Assembly (NCBI RefSeq): GCF_010499245.1
Contig: NZ_JAAGOW010000004.1
Span: 434,001-498,000 of the forward strand
Direction: 5' to 3'
Origin: Variovorax sp. WS11
Lineage (GTDB): Bacteria > Pseudomonadota > Gammaproteobacteria > Burkholderiales > Burkholderiaceae_C
DNA: 64,000 bases
This document shows, piece after piece, positions 8,679 to 16,096 of this stretch. The notes under the pieces were generated by a model. That model made no database searches. It saw only the letters and a list, made by a program, of their open reading frames with translations, and was not told the DNA's origin. Position 1 is the stretch's first letter. Every line of letters begins with the position of its first letter. Position numbers and translations under genes: made by a program.

Positions 8679-9032
8679 GAAGACGGAGATTTGCCCCCGT
8701 CCAGCTGCCGATCAAGGCACTGCGGCTGATCGGCGAGATCTTGGGCGCTCTGAGCAGGCGCCAGGCCGTGACTGACGTCTCGGATAAGCGCGAGCTGACC
8801 ACGGCTGAGGCGGCGCACGACCCGAACGTGTCGCCCGTTGTCATTCGCGAGATTGAGGCCGGGCGGCTCCCGCATCGCATGGTCGGGACGCATCGCTGCA
8901 TCACTCTTGATGATCTGATGGCCAACAAGCAGCGGACGCGCGAGGGGCCAGAATGCCGCTTTGCAGCGCCTGTCGGACAACACCAACGAACTAGATTTGA
9001 ACCACTTACGGCCGGGCACGCACAGCGGCTTC
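8679..9032 (+). pseudogene. decayed copy of an excisionase-type helix-turn-helix antitoxin
   Basis: This stretch parallels 10999-11353 nearly base for base but lacks the 5' third and the start codon. Its translated core LTTAEAAHDPNVSPVVIREIEAGRLPHRM matches the intact HTH protein, with Tyr-Leu changed to Asp-Pro in the helix. A frameshift follows THRCITLDDLMANKQ. The start codon of the adjoining PIN toxin has become ACG, and similarity ends a few codons later at the junction with the MocR remnant. It is non-functional by inspection. Confidence 0.8.
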
Positions 9033-9256
9033 GCGAGGCGTCCGAACTGCTGTAGCGGCAGGGCGGCGCTGATAACCGCATCATCGGCGTCATCCGGCAA
9101 CAGAACCACCAGGTGGAGCCCCACTTCGCCGAACAAGGTCTTGGAGAACGTGCCCAATTAGATGACACGCTCGTCCTTGTCCAGGCCCTGGGGCGAGGGC
9201 CAACGGGTCACCTTCGAGCCGGATTCGCTCTCGTGTTCATCGTCGAAGACCCAGGC
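9022..9256 (-). pseudogene. remnant of a MocR/PdxR-type PLP-dependent regulator with internal deletion
   Basis: Read leftward, one frame gives WVFDDEHESES, then QGLDKDERVI, a stop, and LGTFSKTLF. The last is the PLP-lysine motif of the aminotransferase-like domain of MocR regulators. It then jumps directly to GLHLVVLLPDDADD, which in intact relatives lies some 80-100 residues later. The piece is therefore a fragment with an in-frame stop and an internal deletion. No helix-turn-helix half is present. The right edge near 9256 and left edge near 9022 are approximate. Confidence 0.65.
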
Positions 9257-9376
9257 GCCGTTCCGGCACGGCCGGGGACGTACGGCGACGTCCCCGCCTA
9301 CCGACCGGACGTCGCGCTATGAGAGATGGCGGCGCGAAGCGGCGGCGCACGAGGCTTGACTCCTTCTTAGAAATTG

Positions 9377-9393
9377 GATATCTTAAAGATATC
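9377..9393. promoter_or_regulatory. palindromic operator of the toxin-antitoxin operon
   Basis: GATATCTT and AAGATATC form perfect eight-base arms around a single A, only 18 bases before the antitoxin ATG. The sequence is AT-rich in GC-rich surroundings and also supplies promoter-like TATCTT/GATATC hexamers. Such sites are the usual binding place for the antitoxin or the toxin-antitoxin complex in autoregulated type II modules. Confidence 0.7.
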
Positions 9394-9411
9394 TTCAAGG
9401 GGCCGCCATCC

Positions 9412-9699
9412 ATGCCTTCGCGCACTCTCGCCAATCAGATCGCATTTCGCTACCGCACGGTCGATAGCGCCACTGGCGTCACCCGCGAAACAGCCAAGCG
9501 CCTGGCTGAGCAATTGGGTGTGGATGAAACCCAGGCCATTCACCGGGCGCTGCACGAACTGGCGGTCAGGATGCTGCCACAGTACGAACCGGACGACGGT
9601 CCGCTGACGGCTGTCCAGATGCGTCAGATCAAGAAGCGCCTCCCGCAAGGCGGCAAGCGCTCGGTGCGGTCGAGCCTGTTCGACACAGAGACCGCATGA
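9412..9699 (+). CDS. antitoxin of a PemK/MazF-type module
   Basis: A 95-residue hydrophilic protein that begins MPSRTLANQIAFRYR and has a central helical region (TRETAKRLAEQLGVDETQAIHRALHEL) suited to a ribbon-helix-helix or related DNA-binding dimer. Its tail is basic and probably disordered, as is usual for the toxin-binding part. ATG at 9412 follows AAGGGG at 9397-9402 and sits just below the palindromic operator. Its stop overlaps the toxin start as ATGA. The role as antitoxin is inferred from gene order, coupling and operator. Confidence 0.8.
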   Translation: MPSRTLANQIAFRYRTVDSATGVTRETAKRLAEQLGVDETQAIHRALHELAVRMLPQYEPDDGPLTAVQMRQIKKRLPQGGKRSVRSSLFDTETA

Positions 9700-10106
9700 T
9701 GCCGGCATGGTGGGCAGAACCCACCGCCGGCGAGATCGTCTGGTGCCACTTCCCTGACGACATCCACCCGCGCCCCAAACCACGGCCGGCGTTGGTCTTG
9801 GCTGTTTTCGATGATGACGCGCCGCAGTTCCACGTGCGGGTCGCCTACGGCACCAGCCAGCGAACCACGACGTTGCACCGGGGCGAGTTCTCGATCCTGC
9901 GTGAACGCAACCCATCTGCTTACGAGGCAGCCGGGTTGAGCTACGACACCAAGTTCGATCTGAGGCAGGCCGTCGACCTTCCCTACACCACCGACTGGTT
10001 TTCCGTGCCGCCTGCGGCGCCCCACGGCCAGGTACCTAAGCTCGGCACGCTGCATCCATCCCTGGTGCGCGCCGTACAGGCGGCATTTCGCGCAGTAGCC
10101 GAATGA
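9696..10106 (+). CDS. PemK/MazF-family toxin-like protein
   Basis: A 136-residue protein with the MazF/PemK fold signature near the N-terminus: GEIVWCHFPDD followed by KPRPALVLAVFDDD, the Lys-Pro-Arg-Pro motif typical of these ribosome-independent or ribosome-dependent mRNA interferases. The later YDTKFDLRQAVDLPYTTDWF region resembles PemK-like members of actinobacteria and proteobacteria. It overlaps the antitoxin by ATGA, so production is coupled. It appears intact while the sequence on both sides is decayed. That fits maintenance of a selfish module in a scar region. Confidence 0.8.
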   Translation: MMPAWWAEPTAGEIVWCHFPDDIHPRPKPRPALVLAVFDDDAPQFHVRVAYGTSQRTTTLHRGEFSILRERNPSAYEAAGLSYDTKFDLRQAVDLPYTTDWFSVPPAAPHGQVPKLGTLHPSLVRAVQAAFRAVAE

Positions 10107-10217
10107 ACCGAGGCCTGCCTGCGCTGGCGGTCAGCGACGGCTTAGTTGCCATGCCGAACATGTTGCTCTCAGCGGCTATGACGGGGAAGCAGTCGTCTCC
10201 CCTTCGTCGACTGCTCG

Positions 10218-10487
10218 AGTCTTTGGTGCAACGACGATCTTGCGCAGGGTGCGCTCCTGAGTGCCTTGCGGCTGGGCATTCCGGTGCCGCAGCGCGTGGC
10301 CATTGCCGGATTCAACGACCTGACCGGCAGCGATCAGATGCTGCCGCCCCTCACCACGGTGCGCACGCCGCGCGCGGAGATCGGTACCGCCGCGGCAAGC
10401 ATGCTATTGGCCCTGATGCGAGGTGAATCCCCGCCTTCCTCTTCGGTGGACCTTGGCTACCAGGTGATCGTGCGGCAAAGCGCTTGA
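10218..10487 (+). pseudogene. C-terminal remnant of a LacI-family repressor
   Basis: About 86 codons translate as CNDDLAQGALLSALRLGIPVPQ, then VAIAGFNDL, then TTVRTPRAEIG, ending at VIVRQSA. This is the C-terminal ligand-binding lobe of LacI/GntR-like sugar repressors, in which ND-D-LA-GAL and GFND are near-invariant. The helix-turn-helix and first lobe are missing, and upstream codons show no continuing similarity. It is a 3' fragment left by rearrangement. Confidence 0.75.
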
Positions 10488-10550
10488 TGGTCTGTCCGTA
10501 TTCGGCGAGCTCCGCGGAGATCGTCGAGTGTGAGTCCGGCGCTTCATCCC

Positions 10551-10850
10551 TCACCGAACATCCAGCTGGTCCTGCTGTTGAGTGAGCTTTTCGGCGCGGA
10601 AGTAGCCCGCCCCCGCCATCGCACATCGCTTCTTCACGATGTCGCGCACGGCCGCCGGTGCGGGTGACTCCCCGAGATAACCTCCCTTGCGAATGCAGCG
10701 GAAGAGGGCGCCCTTCCTGGATGCCGCTGGCGGCGAGGCATTCCTGCATGGCCTGCGCCGTGCTGCCCACCAGGGGTTTCACGTCCTCGGGACGCTCGGC
10801 GACGGCCTGGTTGGTGTTCGGTGAAAAAGCCCACAGCGCCGCTGGGGTGC
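10551..10850 (-). pseudogene. tyrosine recombinase fragment with internal deletion
   Basis: Read leftward this shows ALWAFSPNTNQAVAERPEDV, then, after a frame change, RCIRKGGYLGESP, and finally AGYFRAEKLTQQQDQLDVR before the stop at 10551. The GYFRAE ending carries the catalytic tyrosine seen in the better-preserved fragment at 28500-28668. The HxxR box is missing, so part of the catalytic domain has been deleted. At least one frameshift is required. It is an inactive integrase relic. Confidence 0.65.
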
Positions 10851-10861
10851 AGAGAAGTGTC

Positions 10862-11317
10862 ATGACAACTCTGGAACGCCCGAGGCGCCAGCAGCCTGCG
10901 GAGATGACGCAAGAGGAGTTGGAGATGGCGCGCACGGCGCAGCGCTGCATCGGCGAGGCATTGGACCGCTCCCGAGCAGCCAGCATCATGCTCACCAGTG
11001 AAGATGGGGACTTGCCTCCGGTCCAACTGCCGACCAAGGCACTGCGGCTGATCGGCGAAGTCCTGGGCGCTCTGAGCGAGCGCCAGGCGGTGACGGTCGT
11101 CTCGGGTAAGCGCGAGATGACCACGGTTGAGGCGGCGCACTACCTGAACGTATCGCGCCCCTTTGTCATTCGCGAGATCGAGGCCGGGCGACTTCCGCAT
11201 CGCATGGTCGGGACACACCGCCGCATCACGTTTGAGGATCTAATGGCCTACCAGCAGCGGATGCGCAAGGGCCAGAAGGCTGCGTTGCAGCGACCGTCGG
11301 ACAACGCCAATGAGTGA
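10862..11317 (+). CDS. excisionase-type helix-turn-helix antitoxin
   Basis: A 151-residue protein with an N-terminal helical arm (EEMARTAQRC-like, residues 15-35) and a C-terminal MerR/excisionase-type helix-turn-helix at about residues 84-130: TVEAAHYLNVSRPFVIREIE, then LPHRMVGTHRRI. Proteins of this build are usually encoded immediately before a PIN-domain toxin. Here the next start, at 11332, is such a PIN gene, but it is broken. ATG at 10862 follows AGAGAAG. It may still repress its own promoter, or act on the decayed paralogous locus 2.3 kb upstream. Confidence 0.78.
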   Translation: MTTLERPRRQQPAEMTQEELEMARTAQRCIGEALDRSRAASIMLTSEDGDLPPVQLPTKALRLIGEVLGALSERQAVTVVSGKREMTTVEAAHYLNVSRPFVIREIEAGRLPHRMVGTHRRITFEDLMAYQQRMRKGQKAALQRPSDNANE

Positions 11318-11331
11318 GGCTTGGACTACTG

Positions 11332-11609
11332 ATGGCCGGGCACGCACAGTACACGGCCCTTCTGGATGCGTGCGTGCTTTACCCTGTGAGCGTCAGCGAC
11401 GCGCTGCTAAGCATCGCTGTCACCGGCCTGTACGCGCCGAAGTGGAAGACTGAGATCGAGGCGGAATGGATACGCAACTCGCGGCCGAGCGCCCCGAGTT
11501 GGCCGGTCGCCTCGCCTATCGCCGCGGTCGCCTCTTCAAGGCGGAGTTCGGGGTGCCGCCGAGCGCGGTCCGGCAGTTGCGCACCGCGGACGGCGAGCAC
11601 GGCGCCTGA
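11332..11609 (+). pseudogene. frameshifted, truncated PIN-domain toxin
   Basis: It begins MAGHAQYTALLDACVLYPV, with the first catalytic Asp of the PIN nuclease fold, and continues to WIRN near 11487. There the frame must change to recover AAERPELAGRLAYRR, which is the expected continuation. Similarity then ends, and an unrelated tail runs to the stop at 11609. The remaining acidic residues of the active site are absent, so the ribonuclease should be dead. The partner antitoxin upstream is intact. Confidence 0.7.
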
Positions 11610-11718
11610 GCGCACACGAGCCGGCCGATCTCAACAGCAACACGGCCGGTACGAACGGCAGGCTGTTGAGGGGGCGTGCGCACATGCGCACGAAGCCGAT
11701 GTTCAGCGCCAGACCGTC

Positions 11719-12537
11719 TCAGCGCGCCACCACCGGGCGCGGCGGCGGCACCGCGGGCAGTGCGGCGAGGTCTTGCCGACGCGGCATCGACGCCTGCGCG
11801 CCCGCCTTCGTCACGCTGAGCGCGGCAGCCTGGATGCCGAGTGCGATGCCGGCATCGATAGATGCCTTCCTCGCGAGCGCGGCACACAGGGCACCGATGA
11901 AGGTGTCGCCGGCCGCCGTGGTGTCGACCGCGCGGACTGACAGGGCCTCGAAGTGGCGGCTGCCCTCAGCGTTGGCGACCACGACACCGTGAGCGCCCAT
12001 TGTGAGGATCACGTGAGCAGGTCCGCGCTGTCGCAGGGCAGCGGCCGCGCAGGCGGCGCTCACCGTGTCGCCCACCGTCATGCCGCTCAGCATCGCGGCT
12101 TCGGTCTCGTTCACTACGAGGATGCCCACCAGCGGCAACAGGGTGTCGGGCAACGCCTGAGCGGGAGCAGGATTCAGCACCACCGTGCAGCCAGCGGCAT
12201 GCGCGATCGCCGCCGCCTCGCACACCGCCGCCATCGGCACCTCGAGTTGCAGCGATACGATGCGCGCCGTCGCGAGCGTGCTGCGCAGCCGGCCGATGTC
12301 TTCGGTGCCGACGGACGCGTTCGCGCCGGGACTCAGCGCGATGCGGTTCTGCGCACCGTCGTCGACCATGATCAAGGCCACTCCGGTCGACGCTGCATCG
12401 GTGGCCACCTGTCGAGCATCCACGCCGTCGGCTTCGAGCGAGGCCTTCAGCGCAAGCCCGAAGGCGTCGTTGCCGACGCGCCCGACGATCGCGACCCGAG
12501 CGCCCTGCCGCGCGCACGCGACGGCCTGGTTGGCTCC
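11719..12537 (-). repeat. direct repeat copy A (inside rbsK)
   Basis: These bases recur almost exactly at 28684-29501, same strand, offset by about 16,965 bases. Differences that I can see cluster near the low-coordinate end and include one single-base deletion in copy B. The match stops abruptly after TTGGCTCC at 12537. The two copies bracket about 17 kb that holds the FadR-ABC-RpiB operon and the whole N-heterocycle-like locus. Confidence 0.95.
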
Positions 12538-12675
12538 CTTGCCGCCTGGATTGCTCATGAACGAACGGGCCTGCAAGGTTTCCCCGGGATCCGGCACGCG
12601 TGGCACACGGAGCACCAGGTCCATGTTGAGGCTGCCGAATACCACGACCTCGGGCGTGGCGTGATCGGGCTTCAA
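11719..12675 (-). CDS. rbsK: ribokinase (PfkB family)
   Basis: A 318-residue sugar kinase that phosphorylates ribose or a similar pentose at O5 with ATP. The PfkB signature 1 NPGGKGANQAVACARQG lies near residue 40. Signature 2 DTTAAGDTFIGAL carries the catalytic Asp near 255. The start is TTG at 12675, overlapping the RpiB stop as TTGA; no ATG suits the N-terminus PEVVVFGSLNMDLV. The pair RpiB-RbsK would feed a pentose into the pentose phosphate pathway. The 3' 819 bases exist as a second, truncated copy at 28684-29501, in the same orientation. Confidence 0.9.
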   Translation of the reverse strand: MKPDHATPEVVVFGSLNMDLVLRVPRVPDPGETLQARSFMSNPGGKGANQAVACARQGARVAIVGRVGNDAFGLALKASLEADGVDARQVATDAASTGVALIMVDDGAQNRIALSPGANASVGTEDIGRLRSTLATARIVSLQLEVPMAAVCEAAAIAHAAGCTVVLNPAPAQALPDTLLPLVGILVVNETEAAMLSGMTVGDTVSAACAAAALRQRGPAHVILTMGAHGVVVANAEGSRHFEALSVRAVDTTAAGDTFIGALCAALARKASIDAGIALGIQAAALSVTKAGAQASMPRRQDLAALPAVPPPRPVVAR

Positions 12676-13121
12676 GACTCGGCGTCCATCTGGTGAAGCT
12701 TCTCGACACGGCGCCGGAAGTCCTCGTCTTCTGCCGCGAATCGCGCGCCCAGATAGGACGTGATGAGGTCGGCGGCCAGCCAGGGGCCGACAATCTGCGC
12801 GCCGATGCACATGACGTTCACGTCGTCGTGCTCGACCGACTGGTGCGCCGAATGCACGTCGTGGCAGACCGCCGCGCGAATGCCCTTCATCTTGTTGGCG
12901 GCGATCGACGCGCCGACGCCGGTGCCGCACACCATGATGCCGCGCTCGACCTCGCCGCCGACGATCTTCGCGGCCACCGCGCGTGCCACGTCGGGAAAAT
13001 CGACCGACTGGTCGTCATGGCAGCCGACGTCGACGACCTCGTGGCCGAGCTTTCTGATGTGTTCGACCACGGCGCCTTTCAGCACCCAGCCGGCGTGGTC
13101 CGAACCTATGACGAGACGCAT
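12672..13121 (-). CDS. rpiB: ribose-5-phosphate isomerase B-type sugar phosphate isomerase
   Basis: A 149-residue RpiB/LacAB-fold isomerase that interconverts ribose 5-phosphate and ribulose 5-phosphate; relatives act on allose, tetrulose or erythrulose phosphates. The start MRLVIGSDHAG carries the Asp-His pair at residues 8-9. The catalytic Cys is C65 in VCGTGVGAS, and NKMKGIRAA forms the phosphate loop. It lies 26 bases below the solute-binding-protein gene and is translationally coupled to ribokinase. A tetritol or pentose derivative as true substrate is equally compatible with the sequence. Confidence 0.88.
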   Translation of the reverse strand: MRLVIGSDHAGWVLKGAVVEHIRKLGHEVVDVGCHDDQSVDFPDVARAVAAKIVGGEVERGIMVCGTGVGASIAANKMKGIRAAVCHDVHSAHQSVEHDDVNVMCIGAQIVGPWLAADLITSYLGARFAAEDEDFRRRVEKLHQMDAES

Positions 13122-13147
13122 GAATTCCTCTTCGGGTTGTGAATGAT

Positions 13148-13939
13148 TCAGGGACGCATGTTCGCAGGCAGATCGCTGCCGTGGAACTTCTTGTAGATGG
13201 CGTTGAGCTTGCCGTTCTGCAGATTGGCCGCGACCCATTCGTTGAGCTTGGCGACCATGCGCTCCTCGCCTTTCTTGACGCCGATGGCGAGGTCGAGATT
13301 GCGCAGCACGATCTTCTGCTCGAACGGGCGCTGCGGGTTCTTCGCGGTGATCTGGTTCATGATCGTCACCGAGGTGGAAACGATGTCGGCCTGGCCGCTG
13401 ACGCCGGCGGTGACCATGGTCGCGTCGTCGTCGTAGCGCACCACCTTGAAGTCGCGGTCCTTGGCCAGTTGCGTGAGTTCGGTGTCTTGCGTGGTGCCGC
13501 GCGTGACGGTGACCGACTTGCCCTTGAGGTCGGGCCAGTCCTTGATCGCCAGGTCCTTGCGCGCGCCGATGACGGAGACCAGCGCCGCGTACGGCTTCGA
13601 GAAGTCGATGACCTTCTGGCGCTCCGGCGTCACCGAAAGCGTGGAGACCACGATGTCGGCCTTGCCGGTCTGCAGGTTCGGGATGCGCGTCGCGCCAGTG
13701 GTCTGCACGAACTCCAGCTCGAGCCCCCAGTCCTTGGCGAGCAGCTGAGCGGTCTCGACGTCGGAGCCGGTCGGCTTGAGGTCCTTGTTGAGCATGCCTG
13801 AGGGCGGGATCGAAAGGTCCGTTGCGATGCGGATCTTCTTTGCCTTCATGACGTCGTCGAGCACGTCGGCGTGCGCGGCCGCTGCCATGGCGAGGCAGGC
13901 GGCGGCCAACAGGGTGGGAAGTGAACGGAATGCTTTCAT
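13148..13939 (-). CDS. family 3 extracellular solute-binding protein of an ABC transporter
   Basis: A 263-residue periplasmic receptor. A Sec signal peptide covers residues 1-24 (ends AAAAHA). Mature motifs include IRIATDLSIPPSGM, GSDVETAQLLAKDWG, TRIPNLQTGKADIVVSTL and TPERQKVIDFSKPY, standard for polar-amino-acid receptors. It works with the ATPase and two permeases encoded just upstream. The usual ligand-carboxylate Arg is not obvious in the TRG region (VTVTRGTTQD keeps R), so an amino acid ligand is possible. Placement with pentose enzymes makes a sugar-acid-like or aminosugar ligand worth considering. Confidence 0.88.
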   Translation of the reverse strand: MKAFRSLPTLLAAACLAMAAAAHADVLDDVMKAKKIRIATDLSIPPSGMLNKDLKPTGSDVETAQLLAKDWGLELEFVQTTGATRIPNLQTGKADIVVSTLSVTPERQKVIDFSKPYAALVSVIGARKDLAIKDWPDLKGKSVTVTRGTTQDTELTQLAKDRDFKVVRYDDDATMVTAGVSGQADIVSTSVTIMNQITAKNPQRPFEQKIVLRNLDLAIGVKKGEERMVAKLNEWVAANLQNGKLNAIYKKFHGSDLPANMRP

Positions 13940-13978
13940 GATCGGGGTGTCTCCATGTTTTCGAAAGAGGGCCAGCCT

Positions 13979-14740
13979 TCAGAGCTCGCTGGCCACGAAT
14001 TGCCGAAGCTCGGCGGTTTGGGGGGATGACAGGATTTCCGGGCCGCCGCGCTCCCAGACCCTGCCGCGGTGCATGAACAGCACCTGGTCCGCGACCTTGC
14101 GCGCGAAGGCCATCTCGTGCGTGACCATGACCATGGTCATACCGCCGGCGGCGAGATCCTCGATGACGCGCAGGACCTCGCCGGTGAGCTCGGGGTCGAG
14201 CGCCGAGGTCACCTCGTCGAACAGCATCACCTTCGGCTGCATCGCCAGCGAGCGGGCGATGGCAACCCGCTGCTGCTGGCCGCCCGACAACTGCTCGGGA
14301 TAGGACGATGCCTTCTCGGCCAGCCCGACCTTGGCCAGCACCTCGTGCGCCAGCGTGCGCGCGGCCGGCTTGGCCAGGCCCTTGGCCGAGCGCGGCGCGA
14401 GCATGATGTTCTGCTCGATGGTCAGATGCGGAAAGAGGTTGTAGCTCTGGAACACGATGCCGACGTCCAGCCGCAGCGCCTTGAGATCGACACCGGCCGC
14501 ATCGACGCGATGGCCGCACACCACGATTTCCCCGCTGTCGATGCGTTCGAGGCGATCGATGCAGCGCAGCGCCGTGCTCTTGCCCGAGCCGCTGCGGCCA
14601 ATGATCGCCGTGACCTCGCCGCGGCCGACTTCGAAGCCGACGCCTTCAAGCACTTTGAGCGCACCGAAGCTCTTGTGCACGTCGTGCAGGCGCACGACTG
14701 GCGCCGAGGCACGGTCAGGGTTGGGCGAGGACAGGTTCAT
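13979..14740 (-). CDS. ABC transporter ATP-binding protein, polar amino acid type
   Basis: A 253-residue ATPase with Walker A GRSGSGKST near residue 43, the Q-loop VFQSYNLFPHLT, signature LSGGQQQRVAIARSL and Walker B VMLFDEVTSALDPE, followed by the switch His in MVTHEM. It powers the two permeases encoded upstream and is closest in style to GlnQ/HisP. It begins 26 bases inside the end of the preceding permease gene, so translation is coupled. Confidence 0.93.
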   Translation of the reverse strand: MNLSSPNPDRASAPVVRLHDVHKSFGALKVLEGVGFEVGRGEVTAIIGRSGSGKSTALRCIDRLERIDSGEIVVCGHRVDAAGVDLKALRLDVGIVFQSYNLFPHLTIEQNIMLAPRSAKGLAKPAARTLAHEVLAKVGLAEKASSYPEQLSGGQQQRVAIARSLAMQPKVMLFDEVTSALDPELTGEVLRVIEDLAAGGMTMVMVTHEMAFARKVADQVLFMHRGRVWERGGPEILSSPQTAELRQFVASEL

Positions 14741-15416
14741 GGGTCAAGACGGCCTTCGCCGCAGTGGGGGACGCGGCGGCCCTGCGCTCGAGCCGCCGGC
14801 TCCAGACCGACAGCGGATAGCACAGCGCGAAGTAGATGGCCGCGATGACGAGGTAGACGATGAAGGGCTCGAAGATCGAGTTGTTGATGATCTGTCCCGA
14901 ACGCGCGAGTTCGACGAAGCCGACCACGGACGCGAGCGAGGTGTTCTTGACGATCTGCACCATGAACCCGACCGTGGGCGGCGTGGCCAGCCGCACGGCC
15001 TGCGGCAGCACGACCTTGAACATGCGTTGCGTGCGGTTCAGCGCCAGGCATTCGGCGGCCTCCCATTGCGCGCGCGGCACGGCTTGGATGGCGCCGCGCC
15101 AGATCTCGCCGAGATAGGCCGAGACGTAGATCGTGAGCGACACGCCGGCAGCGGCGAGCGCGGAGACCTTGATGCCCAGCGTCGGCAGCCCGAAGAAAGC
15201 GAGGAACATGATCACCAGGAGCGGCGAGCCCTGCACCAGCTGGACCCACAGGCCGGTCGCCGTGCGCACCCAGCGATGGGGCGAGACCCGCGCCAGCGCC
15301 ACAACGAACGCGCACAGGCCACCGCCGACGAAGGCGATGAGCGAGAGGATCGCGGTCCATCCTGCCCCCTGCAACAGGAACATCAGATGGTTGGCATTGA
15401 ATGCGGTGCCGGTCAT
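14715..15416 (-). CDS. ABC transporter permease, His/Glu/Gln/Arg family
   Basis: A 233-residue inner-membrane permease with about five hydrophobic segments and the EAA coupling loop EAAECLALNRTQRMFKVVLP. The early motif VQLVQGSPLLVIMF is typical of HisM/GltK-type permeases. ATG at 15416 overlaps the preceding permease stop. It forms the translocation channel together with the permease at 15416-16096. Confidence 0.92.
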   Translation of the reverse strand: MTGTAFNANHLMFLLQGAGWTAILSLIAFVGGGLCAFVVALARVSPHRWVRTATGLWVQLVQGSPLLVIMFLAFFGLPTLGIKVSALAAAGVSLTIYVSAYLGEIWRGAIQAVPRAQWEAAECLALNRTQRMFKVVLPQAVRLATPPTVGFMVQIVKNTSLASVVGFVELARSGQIINNSIFEPFIVYLVIAAIYFALCYPLSVWSRRLERRAAASPTAAKAVLTHEPVLAQP

Positions 15417-16096
15417 CACAGCGCGGTGCCCAGTCTGCGGCGGCGCGGGAACAGCAATGCGCCCAGGCCCCAGAAGCCGAGTCGCATCAGCAGCGACAGG
15501 AGGATGTAGGCCGCGCCGACAAGGATGAAGGTCTCGAAAGGGCGGTAGGTGTCCGACTGCACGTGGTTGGCGATGGCGGTGAGCTCTTCGGCCGAGATCT
15601 GCGAGCAGATCGACGAGGCCAGCATCAGCAGCACGAACTGGCTGGTCAGCGCCGGATACACGCGCTCCATCGCGGGCAGCAGCACGACGTGCCAGTACAC
15701 CTGCAGGCGCGACAGACCGAGGCATTCGGCAGCCTCGATCTGGCTGCGATTCACCGAGTCGAAGCCGGCGCGCATGATCTCCGTCGCGTAGGCGCCGGCA
15801 TTGACCGCGAGCGCGATCACCGCCACGGTAAACGCCGACAGCGACAGGCCGAGGCTCGACAGGCCGAAGTAGACAAGGAAGATCTGGACCAGGAGCGGCG
15901 TGTTGCGAATCAGCTCCACGTAGGCCCCGCAGGCGCGCGCCAGCCACCGATGGCTGCTGCGCCGGCCGGCCGCGCACAGCGTTCCGATCGCGAAGCCCGA
16001 CAGCGTGGCGACGAAGGCCAGGCGCACGGTCAGCCACGCGCCTTCGGCGAACAACGGCCAGCGCTGGAGCACCGTGCCGAAGTCGAGATCGATCAC
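15416..16096 (-). CDS. ABC transporter permease, His/Glu/Gln/Arg family
   Basis: A 226-residue inner-membrane permease. YVELIRNTPLLVQIFLVYFG is the family hallmark near residue 58, and the EAA loop is EAAECLGLSRLQVYWHVVLLP. Its stop overlaps the next permease start, and its start overlaps the FadR-type regulator stop as ATGA, so regulator, permeases and ATPase form one transcription unit read leftward. Confidence 0.92.
   Translation of the reverse strand: MIDLDFGTVLQRWPLFAEGAWLTVRLAFVATLSGFAIGTLCAAGRRSSHRWLARACGAYVELIRNTPLLVQIFLVYFGLSSLGLSLSAFTVAVIALAVNAGAYATEIMRAGFDSVNRSQIEAAECLGLSRLQVYWHVVLLPAMERVYPALTSQFVLLMLASSICSQISAEELTAIANHVQSDTYRPFETFILVGAAYILLSLLMRLGFWGLGALLFPRRRRLGTAL

Noticed and set aside
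12672..14519. 615-codon leftward frame covering rpiB, the receptor and part of the ATPase
   Set aside because: Only the final 149 codons are RpiB; the preceding part is antisense-phase shadow of the receptor and ATPase genes.
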